The notes under the pieces were generated by a model. The model saw nothing but the letters and a program-made list of their open reading frames with translations. It did not search any database and was not told the DNA's origin. A stretch of DNA of 64,000 bases from Epinephelus fuscoguttatus (lineage: Eukaryota; Chordata; Actinopteri; Perciformes; Serranidae): assembly GCF_011397635.1 (NCBI RefSeq), contig NC_064770.1:8270826-8334825 (forward strand), written 5' to 3'. Made by a program: the position numbers and the translations under genes. Shown here in pieces: positions 1 to 10,908 of this stretch (positions within the stretch are counted from its first letter, which is position 1; each line of letters starts with the position of its first letter).

Positions 1-141
1 TGCGTAAACGACTGTAAAAAACTGTAATGGACTCAGAGCTGAGACCTGCAGCTGTTGCCTTTCAACTATGCAACAGTCCACTAGATGGAGCTCACTGATT
101 CAAAAAGGAAAATATCTGGCGTGTATGTGTGTCTATTCTTT

Positions 142-193
<52 letters not shown>

Positions 194-660
194 GTGACCG
201 AAAGGATTGGAACACCAGCTTTCATGCATTCTTTTCCCATTAAGCCATTATTAGTCCCATACAGTTGGGGCCATATCAAAGGGTGAGAAACATAGAGCAT
301 AAGTGACTTTTGACTACCTTCACAGGACAGCCAAATCAAAAAATGACAATTTTTTTCCATCACATTTGTTGATTTTAATTTTTTGGATTAAAACATTCAG
401 ATGACAATATATTTAATAACCAATGTGTTGAAATTTAAATATGTATATATTTCTAAGTAAGTAAATAAGTGCAATTATGCCCTTTTTGGCCCCAAATAGT
501 TCAGTGTGATCTGTGTTGTGTTGTGGTAAGTATTGGTTTTGAGTAATAACTCTGGATTGGTTTAGAACTCAAACGTACCCTTTTGGCTGTAGAAAGAGCT
601 CATTATAACTCATTTTAACCCAAAATGTTACTTACACCCTTAAAAAAATACTTACTTCCT
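1..660. other. spacer without a recognisable gene
   Basis: Apart from the GT microsatellite at 144-191 I see only AT-rich, low-complexity spacer. No open frame here resembles a known protein. Confidence 0.5.
144..191. repeat. (GT)n microsatellite
   Basis: An almost uninterrupted run of GT dinucleotides of about 48 bases. It is a simple sequence repeat; short frames across its complement only encode Thr-His runs and are not genes. Confidence 0.95.
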
Positions 661-785
661 GATGTTTCAGACACAGAGGAAGAAGAATAGGTACAGAAAA
701 CCTGAGATGAGTCAACAGGAGCTGAGATTTGATGGCTGGCCTCTGAACATCTGGAGGAAGGAAACCTCATGTTCTACCAAGTTTA
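661..785 (+). pseudogene. relic of an NLR NACHT-exon segment
   Basis: This stretch matches the region about 57852-57995 of the NLR described below: the same run through an 'acacagaggaagaa' block, a 'gctgagatgaatcaac'-like block, an 'aacatctgga' block and an 'acctcatgttctac' block. Relative to that copy it has lost about 20-40 bases in the middle, which breaks the frame, and no other NACHT sequence surrounds it. The matching part of the intact family encodes the helical region after the NACHT domain. It is therefore a short dead fragment of a second NLR, in the same orientation as the large NLR at the other end of the window. Seen directly: the local match. Inferred: origin by duplication followed by deletion. 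Confidence 0.7.
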
Positions 786-1193
786 TCTGAGCAGTCCTAC
801 TTGAAAATAATCTGTCATCTTCCTCGTTTGTCCTCTCTTCCATCTCTGTCCATCTTTGAGAGTTAAGCTATCACACAATAACATTATTAATGTACTTTCA
901 AAATGGAAAATACATGTACTTATGCCCCTTACGACAGACCAGGGGAGGAGGGCCAGGGATTCCTGACAGTCATCGCCAGCACGACCAGTCAGGGCAATAA
1001 TTAGTGTGCACCGGCTATCTCCCTGGCCAGCGCTGCTAGCAGAGTCCATCAAACCCCCTTAGCAGGATTCCCTCCCTCTGGCCTGAAGCACTGAAGTGCA
1101 GAGGCAGCCATACTACCAGACCGGTAGCTCACAAGACCAATGGTGAAGTTGCACATAAAACAGCGTGTGTGTTTGGTGATAATTCTTGAGCTC
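786..1193. other. spacer, no gene seen
   Basis: No recognisable coding sequence. A short frame on the minus strand (783-1052) has no family resemblance and is judged fortuitous. Confidence 0.4.
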
Positions 1194-1206
1194 TGTTTGA
1201 AATATT

Positions 1207-1580
1207 AGGGTGGCACGGTGGTGTGGTGGTTAGCACTCTCGCCTCACAGCAAGAGGGTTGCCGGTTCGATCCCGCGCGTGGGAGCCCTTCTGTGCGGAGT
1301 TTGCATGTTCTCCCCATGTCAGCGTGGGTTCTCTCCGGGCACTCCAGCTTCCTCCCACAGTCCAAAGACATGCAGATTGGGGACTAGGTTAATTGATAAC
1401 TCTAAATTGTCCGTAGGTGTGAATGTGAGCATGAATGGTTGTTTGTCTCTATGTGTCAGCCCTGCAATAGTCTGGCGACCTGTCCAGGGTGTACCCTGCC
1501 TCTCACCCGATGTCAGCTGGGATAGGCTCCAGCCCCCCCCGCGACCCTCAAGAGGATGAAGCGGTTAGAAGATGAATGAA
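1207..1580 (+). mobile_element. tRNA-headed SINE copy A (Mermaid-like)
   Basis: The 5' end carries an RNA polymerase III type promoter: an A-box-like 'ggtgtggtggttagcac' and a perfect B box 'ggttcgatccc' at 1263-1273. It is followed by the conserved body with 'gtttgcatgttctcccca' and 'cctcccacagtccaaaga'. The element ends in 'gatgaatgaatg' and is flanked by an exact 13-bp direct repeat, tgtttgaaatatt, at 1194-1206 and 1581-1593, the target-site duplication expected of LINE-driven retrotransposition. The body resembles the fish Mermaid-type SINE family from memory; the family name is an inference. Three other copies lie in the window (12891-13482, 30174-30428, 33323-33625). It encodes no protein. 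Confidence 0.88.
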
Positions 1581-1593
1581 TGTTTGAAATATT

Positions 1594-2145
1594 GCATTTA
1601 ACATTACAAATCACTTCAGATAAAAAACAACTCTCTTTATACTTGTGGGACCCCTGTCCGTAGCCAGCTAGATGCTGACTGACTGATGGACAGACTGACT
1701 GAACTGATGCAGTACCGCAACTGCAAGTTTAATGATAATGAGCTCTGTTTATATTGCGAGATACTTTGCAGAATTAGTACCACAGTGTAAAACTATTCCC
1801 TTGCAAGAGAGCTCTCCAGTCACCTGTCTGTCAGCTCTGCTAAATTTATGTTCTTACATCTATTTTGCATGTGTTGGTGGTGCTTTTTGTGGTTGGCTTT
1901 GGACGGTGGTGGCATGTAGCAGTGAATCACTCATTAGGATGAGGAAATCATCTCACTAGTCTGTAAACTCTCCTTCTGCCAGCTTCTAGCCAGCTGCTAG
2001 CTAGCCAGGTCAATGTTTTCAAATGTCAAAATCAGTAAACATTGAGGAAAGATGCAACAGAATAAGCTGAGATAGGATCCTGCTAGTCATTGTTCAGGTA
2101 TTGGAAATAAACTGGACAACCTCTGTGCTGCATCAGATATTAATG

Positions 2146-2186
<41 letters not shown>

Positions 2187-2368
2187 TAGAGAAGCAATTT
2201 CTGAAGAAATTGCGGGTGTGAATGCTGCGAGCTGAAACCACGCTGCAATGCTGCCTTGAATACAATGAAGTTTGAATGATTTGAATGTTTGAAAGTTTGT
2301 TGAAAAGCTGACTCCACACTGAATAGCTGCCTTTAATAAAATAAAGTTTGAATATTAGAATATTTGAA
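1594..2368. other. spacer with (AAT)n microsatellite at 2142-2184
   Basis: AT-rich sequence with a clean run of about 14 ATA/AAT triplets at 2142-2184. No gene recognised in this interval. Confidence 0.6.
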
Positions 2369-3590
2369 TGTTTTACTGAGATTTATGAAATCCAATATGG
2401 CCGCCGCCTAGTGACGCCACAATATGCAAATTAAATTCAAATAAACACAAGAAGTTTGTGCTCTTAAAAAAAAAATAAATAAATAAAAGGGATCAGCACT
2501 CAGTGAATAACCTCCTAAGCCCTACGACAAGCTATTATGGCAAGGCTTAACTATACAGACCAGTGAGCAGTGATAACTAACATGTCTTTGGGGTCATCGG
2601 GTGGGAACCTCCTTTCACCGGTGTTTCATCTAGTTGGTCCCACGACACCTCCAGGAGGCTAGACAGTGATCTCTGGCGTCCCAGAGACACTCCCCTAATG
2701 CCAGGTCTCACTGCTCCCCACACTAAACGAACAACCTACTTTACCTTACCTATACTACCACAGAGGAGGTAGACCCAGGGAAGGAAGCCTTGTTAGGCTA
2801 TCACACTCCCCCGCCGGGTTAGGCTGTACAGTCTACCTCCCCAAGACGAGCCCTCACAACTATGACACCTCCAGGAGGCTAGACAGTGATCTCAGCCCAA
2901 ACAGCACTGCCACCTTCAACCAAACCCAGGCTCTGTTTATGCGAGCTCCAGGCAGAAGCAATGCTGATACTACATTTACTAGCACATTCACCGTACTCTA
3001 TTTCACACGCTACATAGCATAACTCCAATATAAGCTAAAGTTAAAGGAGATAAATAAACTTACAGGATCAGCAAACACACTCACTTTGCAGCATGGTCTC
3101 AAACAAAATGGATTCAGATAGGCCACTCCCACACTTAAATAACCTTCCTCTTCCTGGATTTCCTCCTTACTTACACATGGCTTTCTCAGCCCAAACAGCA
3201 CTGCCATCTTCAACCAAACCCAGGCTCCATACATGCGAGCTCCAGGCAGAAGCAATGCTGATACTAGCTTTCCTGTCACATTCACCATACTCTATTTCAC
3301 ACACTACATAGCATAACTACAATATAAGCTAAAGTTAAAGGAGCTAACTGGACTTACAGGATCAGCAAGCACACTCACCTTGCCGCATGGCCTCAAACAT
3401 GAGTTAATTTACTCTCATCAGATTCATCTTCCTTTATTTTGAGGATGAGACGATAAAAAAAGCACAAAACAAAAGAAATCTGCTCTGCAAATAAAATGCT
3501 GTTTTACTGAGATTTATGAAATCCAATATGGCCGCCGCCTAGTGATGCCACAATATGTAAATTGGATGAGTTAATTTACTCCCATGACAA
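2369..3590. repeat. mosaic of local direct duplications
   Basis: Three nested duplications can be read directly. A 64-bp block starting 'tgttttactgagatttatg' occurs at 2369-2432 and 3500-3563 with two mismatches. A block of about 215 bp starting 'ctcagcccaaacagcact' occurs at 2891-3107 and 3185-3401 (spacing 294 bp). A block 'gacacctccaggaggctag' with 'acagtgatctc' occurs near 2643 and 2864. No protein family is recognisable, so this is likely an old non-coding element that duplicated in pieces. Confidence 0.75.
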
Positions 3591-3840
3591 ACTTTGGGTA
3601 ATGATGAATAGTTTTCTCATTTACAGTATGCCTTTATCTCTCACCACTTTCAAGCCACAGCCTTTTGAAATGTTGAAATGAATATTTTCCTCAAATAACT
3701 CAACTAAAGGGTTAAAATGGAGATTCTGCCCCTGTCATGTCTGCATGTAACACACACAGACATCATGTTTCTGTGAGTCTGGTAGAAGAGCAGAGAGAGA
3801 CAGACAGAACACAGAGAAGAGAGCTCTTTTAGAGGAGATT

Positions 3841-4671
3841 TAACTCCTTGAACAAGTTCTTCCCATACCCAAACTGTTGGTCCTATCATGAAAATAAAGT
3901 GATGGTGAGAGAGATAAACTTCTTGTGAACACACGTGTCATGTTTTATATTTCTAGAGTCAAAAATGTGGTCACAGGAGCGAGTTACAAATGTGTTGCAC
4001 CTCAGTTGTTTTCCAGAAATTTCTCCTCTGAGTTTACATGGGAGTGAATGAGAAAAAAATCGGAGCTCCCGTCGCTTTGGAGCCACTCAGCAAAAATGTG
4101 TACGTGTGACAGATTCCATGTCAACATTTCTGTGACCAGGACAAATTTTCCTACGTTTTGTGGTATAAATTGTGTATGTTCAGTGAAAATTGTGGCCGTA
4201 TGAGCAAGTTGAAGAGGAAATTCAAGTATGAGTAGAGGGCTGTGTGTGGGTGTCTGTGTGTGCAGCCGTTGTCATGGCAATTAATGACTTGCCTGCACTT
4301 GAGGGGCACACAGACCGCTCATGAGAGAGAGGATCAACAAAGGCTGTTTTTAATGGGTTTGAACTCCTCGAACAAATTCTTCGCATACCCAAACCGTTGG
4401 TCCCATCATGAAAATAAAGTGATGGTGAGAGAGAGCCACTTCTTGTGAACGCACGTGTCATGTTTTATATTTCAAGAGTCCAAAATGGGGTCACCAGAGT
4501 GAGTTACAAATGTGTTGCACCTCAGCTGTTTCCAGAAATTTCTCCTCTCAGATTACATGGGAGTGAATGAGAAAAAAATCGGCGCTCCCTTCGCTTTGGA
4601 GCCGCTCAGCAAAAATGTGTATGTGTGACAGATTCCATGTCAACATTTCTGTGAGCAGGACAAATTTTCCT
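3841..4671. repeat. two direct repeat units of about 310 bp
   Basis: Unit 1 (about 3841-4150) and unit 2 (about 4363-4671) share long blocks, including 'catcatgaaaataaagtgat' (unit 1 with one difference), 'acaaatgtgttgcacctcag', 'atgggagtgaatgagaaaaa' and 'gacagattccatgtcaacat'. They are spaced by about 520 bp with unrelated sequence between. They look like two copies of one dispersed fish repeat; no coding potential is recognised. Confidence 0.75.
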
Positions 4672-4710
4672 TATTGGATGTGAATACTTCCAGCATTCAC
4701 ATCCAATAAG
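4670..4710. repeat. perfect 16-bp stem-loop
   Basis: The arms at 4670-4685 (cttattggatgtgaat) and 4695-4710 are exact reverse complements around a 9-base loop. It sits at the end of the second direct-repeat unit and may be a transposon terminus. It is not followed by a T run, so I do not call a terminator. Confidence 0.85.
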
Positions 4711-4739
4711 AAAAAGTCCTCTTAACTTAGAAATTTGTT

Positions 4740-4960
4740 TGAAATGTTATCACATTAGCATATGGATTCTTGAGTAATGGCCAATAACATGTTTTGTGAA
4801 GTCACAGTGACCTTTGACTACTAAAATCTAATCAGTTAATCATTTAGTCCACGTTGATGTTTGTGCCAAATCTGAGGGAATTCTCTCAAGGCCCTCTTGA
4901 GATATTGTGTTCACAAAAATGAGATGCAAGGTCACAGCGACCCATGCAGCCATGGCGACC
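4740..4960. repeat. dispersed repeat, related to 62680-63090
   Basis: The sequence around 'acatgttttgtgaagtcaca' with 'gtgacctttgac' is similar to the stretch at about 62770-62960 (ttatggccaaaaacatgttt, gtgaccttgacctttgacca). Both include a 'ctc(a/t)...cttgagata' block. This is a non-coding interspersed repeat seen twice in the window. Confidence 0.65.
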
Positions 4961-5839
4961 ATTGGTGCTGAGGTATAACAGCAAAAATCTACTCAGATGG
5001 GGGTACTGTATTTTCTTATCAATGTAGTATCTTGCATCAGTAGATGTACAGCTCGAATGAGCTTACAAGACAGACTATTAAGCTCCATGTGCATAGGCAT
5101 GAGACCAAATATACAAAACATTAATATATTCTGCATATCTTCATGCCTTGACATGCATCAAATAAACTAATTTCATATTGTATGTGTGTATTTTTTAGTC
5201 TAGTTTGCTTAATTTTCCAAGCTTCAGAAGTGAAACTGGCCCAAACTTTGTCACTTAGTCCAATTTGTCACTTTCATCAAACCAAAAAACTTTGGGACTT
5301 TTTTTCTGCCTTCCTACAAATGTGCTCACATTTTTCCATATGGTGCATGCACTCACAGGCTGAGAGGGTGAAGGAGCTGGTTAAAGCCTGCACTGCTGCG
5401 TCCTGCAAAACCACACACGTTTCACCGGAGTGAAGGTTTTTTAGAAGCCCCCAGGTGCTGCACAGGGCATTGACAGTGAAATGCAGGACATCAAGCAAAA
5501 ACAGTTGAAAGTGAGAGGGCATTCTGAAACATGCCTGCATTAAAACAACACAGTTGTGTTAGTGGAGGCATGTTGTCTCAGGTACAGGAGAGATATGAAA
5601 CATAATCCATGAAGCCCAATATTGTATTTATCTAATTCTTTATTTAAACCTGTAGCCTCAGTGAGATTGGAATCTCTTTATCAAGAAAGACCTGTGTACA
5701 AAATAAAACAAAACAATACAGTTTAAGCATAAACAGATGATAGGTAATACATTGTCACAATTTAGAAAAGCATTTACAAGTGTGATTCCAAATGCATAAG
5801 TACAATCTTACAATACAGCCCACCACTTATAGTGTAATC

Positions 5840-7820
5840 ACCTGGCACTTACAGTACATGGTAAGTCCTCTTAACTTAGAGTGTAACATCCTCATATGAA
5901 CAAGCACCAATGCTTTGGTGTTCCTTCTTCTACTTAAATGTAGGTACAACAGAACAAGGTAGACACTTTTAGGAATTGTAGAGACTGACTTATACTGTAA
6001 GTATTTTGGAGGGTCTGTGTAGCTACAGGGTATTTTAGAAGAAAGGAGAAATTACATACTGTAAATATTTTGTAAGTACTGGGTATGATCAGCTGACAAC
6101 AATGACAACCTGTGCCACATCTTAAATAATTACGGTATAGGCTACATATAGATGAAGTAGTCTAAAATAAAAACAACAACATTCGCCTTAGTTTATTGCA
6201 GATGAAACTCTGGTAGGCAGGCTGCATCAACATTCCAGGGATTTATTATGTGGTCTACTTCATTGTGATTTGGACTAAAACAGGTCAGGAACCATGTCTG
6301 TACCTGTATCTTTCATGTTCCTGGGTTTTTGTTCATATTCTGTTATCCTATGGACTTTATTTTGGAGTTTTCTGATTGTGTTCCTTGCTTCATGTTGTTC
6401 ATCCTAGGGTCAGTTCGTTCTGTTACAGTACGTGTCAGTTCAAACAAAAACCAAACTTTAATGTAGCTGATCGAAAGCATCCTGAAAACTAACCCAGAAA
6501 AACAAGATGAACGGGGATGAGCACAGGAAAAACACGTGGATGAATGCAGGAAGGACAGCAGAATGCACCCAGGAGGAATACAGGAAGGACAGAGATACAG
6601 CTGGAGTAGGAAGACATGGGCAAAAGGAGATAAATGGAGATTGGCTTACAACAAGGGAGTGGAGGGCAACAATAGGGTGGAGCACACAAGACTAATACAG
6701 AACAGGTGTGAAGAGAAGACTTTGGGAACGGGGAGGAACTAACGAGACAGGCGTGACAGAAAACAGGCAGGAAAACACACAAAGACAGAGTAAAACCAGA
6801 TCTGACACATGAAGAGAGAATCTACAAAAACAAGGAGCACAAACAGAAACTCCAAAATAAAGTCCATAGGATAACAGAATATGAACAAAAACCCAGGGTC
6901 ATGACAGTATCCTTAGAAAATAAGAATGAAAGAATAGCACATACTTTGTTGTTTATGTGTAAATATGTGAGTAAGAACAGGAGAAAAGTATAAACTTAGT
7001 AATACAGCACACGCCCCCAGCCTTACAGTGTAAGTAAAATTAAGAATAGGATAAGAAGAGAAAACAGAAGATACTTTATAATGCCCCCAATCTTACTGTG
7101 TAAGTAAAGGATAATAACAGCGTAGGAAGAGAAAACAGCTGATAGTATATCAGCCAGCGTGCACTCCAACTTTTACAGTGTGGTAAGAAGAAGAGAACAG
7201 CACATACCTCGTTGTAACTGTCTAATTACAGTACTCAATTACTGTATTAATACATTATTATATGTTTTGTCCTAGATGACAATACAAGCCTCCCATATCT
7301 GTGCACGTAACAAAGGAGAGATTGCTTTCTACTCCAGCCAGCCCTTTATGAGCTGCTGCATCGCCTGCTTGGAGCTAATTTTCAAAAGTATAGATCCATT
7401 TCACAAGACATAGGCATAATAAATCCCTGGAGTGTGGGTGTGGCAGGCCTGTCAAAGGGACACCTGTAAGAAGTTATTGTCACAACCGCAATTAGTGAAA
7501 AGCATTTTTTTCTTTGTACACCATCTATTACTATATTCCATATTGGTAGCACATCACAACTGTGAAACACATTACGGGATAATTACTTCAGAGGTACCCA
7601 GTACGTGGCTAGTACTTTTAAAACACTTACAGTATAAGTTATTTAACCTTTCCTTTTAAAATACCTTGTAAGTACCCGGCACAAAATACTTACAGCTTAA
7701 GTCATTCTCTACAATTTCCAACTGTTACTCCCTCATTCCACTGTATCTACATTTAAGTACAAGAGGGAACAGGTAAGTATCATACGGCATTATTATACTG
7801 TAAGTTAAGAGGACTTACAT
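5840..7820. repeat. region with recurrent CTTACAGT/ACTGTAAG motifs bounded by inverted 18-mers
   Basis: An 18-mer gtaagtcctcttaactta at 5861-5878 recurs as its exact reverse complement at 7801-7818. A related copy without the first two bases lies at 4714-4730. Between the two ends the near-palindromic motif cttacagt(g/a)taagt or its fragments recurs many times (for example near 5849, 5995, 7024, 7093, 7171, 7627, 7688 and 7797). No protein is recognisable. The inverted ends suggest a non-autonomous DNA element into which the TIR element at 6307-6911 inserted, but no target duplication was identified. Confidence 0.45.
6307..6911. mobile_element. non-autonomous element with 50-bp perfect inverted arms
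   Basis: Positions 6321-6370 and 6847-6896 are exact 50-bp reverse complements (outer end ctgggtttttgttcatattc). Imperfect complementarity extends about 14 bp further out on both sides (tttcatgttcctggg against ccctgggtcatgaca in mirror). The roughly 475-bp interior is purine-rich (many caggaaggacag-like words) with no credible gene. This is the layout of a MITE. The superfamily is not determined. Confidence 0.75.
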
Positions 7821-7825
7821 ATATT

Positions 7826-8760
7826 TTACAGTTCTGCGTTGAATCAACACGTAGGCTACGGCGTAGGCTCCAAGTCGACGTAGAGCCTACGCCGTAACCT
7901 ATGCCATAGCCTGACGTGCACCTCCCCAGAATTGTAACTACGCGTCGCAGTGATGCAGACGTCCTTGTCTGTCGCTGCACACTGACACCATTTTCCCTCA
8001 GTGGAAACGAAGCTTGTATTTACTTTTAGTTCACAGATAAGAAACAATAAATTGTGAAGACAGTAAAGCCTCCACTAAAATAGCATTTTAAGTCTTGTGT
8101 GTGATTTATCCTTCAGGGATTTATACTTAGGGATTTATCCAGGTTTCATATGAGTAGAGGAAATCTCCGCTCGTCGCTAGGCTAATTTATATAATGTAAA
8201 ATGCCATAGCCTGGTGCTAATAACGTTCGCATTTTGTATTTGTTTGGAAAACGTGTTTCGTGCAGGACAGTTGTTTTGTCTGTGAACCTTGTGAGTTGTA
8301 ATGGAGCCAAACTGTGTGCCGTTACCTTTGTTAAACGTTGCCGTTGTCCCTGGTTTTATATGAGAGGATGAAAAGATTGCTAGCTGCTAGGCTAATTTAT
8401 ACAATGTAAAATGCCATAGGCTTGTGCTAATAACGTTAGCATGTAGTATTTGTGGGGAAAATGTGTCCGGATTAACATGTGTTTGTCTGTGAATGCTGCG
8501 AGTTACTGTATAGTGAAGCCAATTTGTGTACTTGTGTTTGAAATTGTCTCTATTAAGCCATGTTTAATTTGTGTTTTGGGTGTGTTTTGAATCAACTAAA
8601 CTTAACAGCACTTCACAGAAACCTCCGCCACCGACTAGTGTTTTGGAGGTGTAACTGCAGAGTGACACAGTCACACCACCGCAGAAGTAAAAATGCTCAC
8701 AACGGCACAGGCGAAGGTCAGTGCCCAAACGCTTTATGTATTCTACATTAATCTACCTTA
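7826..8760. repeat. CpG-rich transposon-derived segment with a 14-bp hairpin and internal duplication
   Basis: The arms tacggcgtaggctc (7857-7870) and gagcctacgccgta (7883-7896) are exact reverse complements. A block 'gctaggctaattta' with 'aatgtaaaatgccata' occurs twice, about 8141-8240 and 8351-8450. The CpG-rich 'cctccgccaccgactagtgt' near 8620 resembles a family of fish non-autonomous DNA elements I know only from memory. No intact gene is seen. Confidence 0.45.
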
Positions 8761-9425
8761 TTATTTTTTTATTTTAGAAACATAACATTTAGGTCAGCCA
8801 CTAGCCCACTGTGTGAACAGCCTTCTGGTTAACATTATATGGAAAGGCAAAATAAAAAACAAAAAACTGAAGAAACAAAATATATACAAAGTCCACCACC
8901 ATTATTTTTCCTTATTTTGCCTGTATTTCCATTTGTAAGAATTGGTTTGTCGTGCACACCTACTCTTCCAGTATATGCTATAACTCTGCTGAGAATCAGG
9001 TCCACGTCTACGTTCCCTTAGGGGAGGTTATTATTGTCACTCCCCTGCTGAGCTGATGTTAGGGTTTTACATGCAAAGTGGTGATGTTTAAGCTTAAATG
9101 CTGTGCATATTCTCCATTCATCTAAACTAGGTGATGTTTTTGGTATTAGAATTATCTATTCAAGGGTCACTTCATCCCGAGTTTCTGGACATTGAAAGAC
9201 TTTTATTTAACCAGGTTTGGAGACATGAGCCTCTATAAACATCAGCCATCCCCAATATTAAAAAATATGGGAATAAATAATTTGAAAAACTTAACGAAAT
9301 TAAACCAAAAAGTTAAAGAAATATGGAAATAACAAAATAAAAAAAATAAAATAGAAGCTCCATCACCATGATTTCCCCTTTACATTATTTTCACATGTAA
9401 GAACTGGTCTGATCAGCTTAATCAG
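8761..9425. other. downstream flank of the first GIMAP-like gene
   Basis: AT-rich sequence downstream, on the minus strand, of the GIMAP stop codon. A minus-strand AATAAA (plus-strand 'tttatt' near 9200) lies roughly 225 bases past the stop and could be the polyadenylation signal. No other gene is seen. Confidence 0.35.
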
Positions 9426-10282
9426 TCACTTTGTGATGCAATTCTCAATGCCGTCTTTGGCAAGTATCCCTAAACCTGCTGTTACACTTGCAAATATTCC
9501 ACCTGCTACACCTCCTAATGCAGCTGCTACCGTGGACGTCACCTGACCACCACCAGCAAGATACCCCATTACACATCCGATAGCTATCCCAGAAAAAGCA
9601 AAAGTTCGAAGGGTGGCTAGCTTGGCTTGGGCTCCTTCTCCTTTTGGATCTTGCTGTTTTTTCCGTAAGGCAATTTCAGCCTTGTGGAGCATCTCTGGGG
9701 TGTAGAAGTCTCCTCCTGGTGTCTTAATCCTTTTGTTGATCTGCCCCAGCAGAGCAGTGACCTGCTCAAGAGTCTTGCTGGTGTTGTCAAAAACATGGTA
9801 TCCCCAGTTGCACTGTAAGAGTAGGTCATGGAGGTTTTTATTTGATCGAATAAATTCTTCTATGTCAGTGTCTTGCAGTCTACTTTTAAAGGTGAATAAG
9901 ACCATAGTGTAATCCATTACATTTTTGCCAAAAGTACTGCGAATGATTTCCACCATTTCCATTTCTTCATCTGTGTATTTATCCCCAATCCTCAGCACAA
10001 TCAGGAACACATGAGGACCAGGTTTGGCAAGTGAGATGGATTTCTTGATCTCTTTCACCAAATTCTCTGTAGATCTGTCAATGTGAAAAAACCCTGGAGT
10101 ATCAACAACGACCACATCTTGTTCTCCAATTTTCCCCTTTTCCACATGGCACTTCATTGTGACAGCTGATAGACTGCGCTTGGAGGGGAATACATTTTCC
10201 ATGCCCAGGATGGTGTTTCCTGAAGCACTCTTCCCAACTCCAACTTTCCCAAGCAGCACCATCCTCAGCTCTGGCTCTGTAT
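9426..10282 (-). CDS. GIMAP-like GTPase 1, main (GTPase) exon
   Basis: Main coding exon of a GTPase of the immunity-associated protein (GIMAP/IAN, AIG1) family. These septin-related GTPases scaffold on intracellular membranes in immune cells. The exon opens after an AG at 10283-10284 and runs 285 codons to TGA at 9426-9428. Spliced to the small exon at 16007-16049 (phase 1) it gives about 299 aa, within the family's range. Visible motifs: G1 GKVGVGKSAS; G3 DTPGFF; the family-typical KPGPHVFLIVL; a divergent G4 at 'LFTFKSRLQDTD', without a classical NKxD as is usual in GIMAPs; and a G5-like 'YHVFDNTS'. The last 50 residues are Gly/Ala-rich and hydrophobic (AIGCVMGYLAGG onward), consistent with a C-terminal membrane anchor. 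No frameshift or stop is seen. The exact orthologue is not assigned because fish GIMAPs are expanded by lineage. Confidence 0.92.
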
Positions 10283-10908
10283 CTGTTAGAAAAATATTAC
10301 AGACATGAGTGAATTAGTGTTTTATTTGTCTCAGTCACTATGGAATCTTGACCCGCCCACACATGATCAGCTTTAAAACTGCTCTACTGCACCATTGATT
10401 TCCCATGTGGAGAGCAGTGGTTTCCAACAAGATGGAAGCCCGAGCTTTAACTGGCTGCATGTTATGTTACCTAAGCAACAGCCTCTTAGCTCATTTCCTG
10501 GATTCACATCTGAATAGGCCGGGCCAGAACTCGTCTCACCCTCGACAAAAAAGGGAGAAAAAGAGACCAAGGATGACAACACTATTAGTCAACATTGCTT
10601 CTGCACTGCTGAGTATGTGTCCCATTTCCCCTTCAGTTGCTCAGTTAAGTAGTCTGTGTATTTATCACTGAATACAGATGATGGTGCTGACTTAAGATTA
10701 GTTTCTCTTTACGGTAGGTAGCTATGTTAGGTACTTTGGTATGGCACGTATCCTTACACCGTTAATATAAATACCTGCATTCGATTCTTCCCTAGGTCTG
10801 AATATAATTTGAGGGAACTGGACCCCGATAGTTGCTGAAAAGTCCTTGGATGTGATGTTTAAGAAGTTGTGGGAACCCTGGTATAGTTTCTCCCTAAAAA
10901 ATAATGTA

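Noticed and set aside
133..363. 76-codon minus-strand frame with a Thr-His run
   Set aside because: The run is simply the GT microsatellite read on the other strand; no homology or splice context.
1217..1275. Possible tRNA gene from the A- and B-box-like sequence
   Set aside because: It is the tRNA-derived head of a SINE: no acceptor-stem pairing could be traced, and it continues into the SINE body with flanking target duplications.
1129..1559. Open frames on both strands over 1129-1559, and similar ones at 13010-13285 and 33299-33622
   Set aside because: They recur because they translate the same non-coding SINE; no protein is involved.
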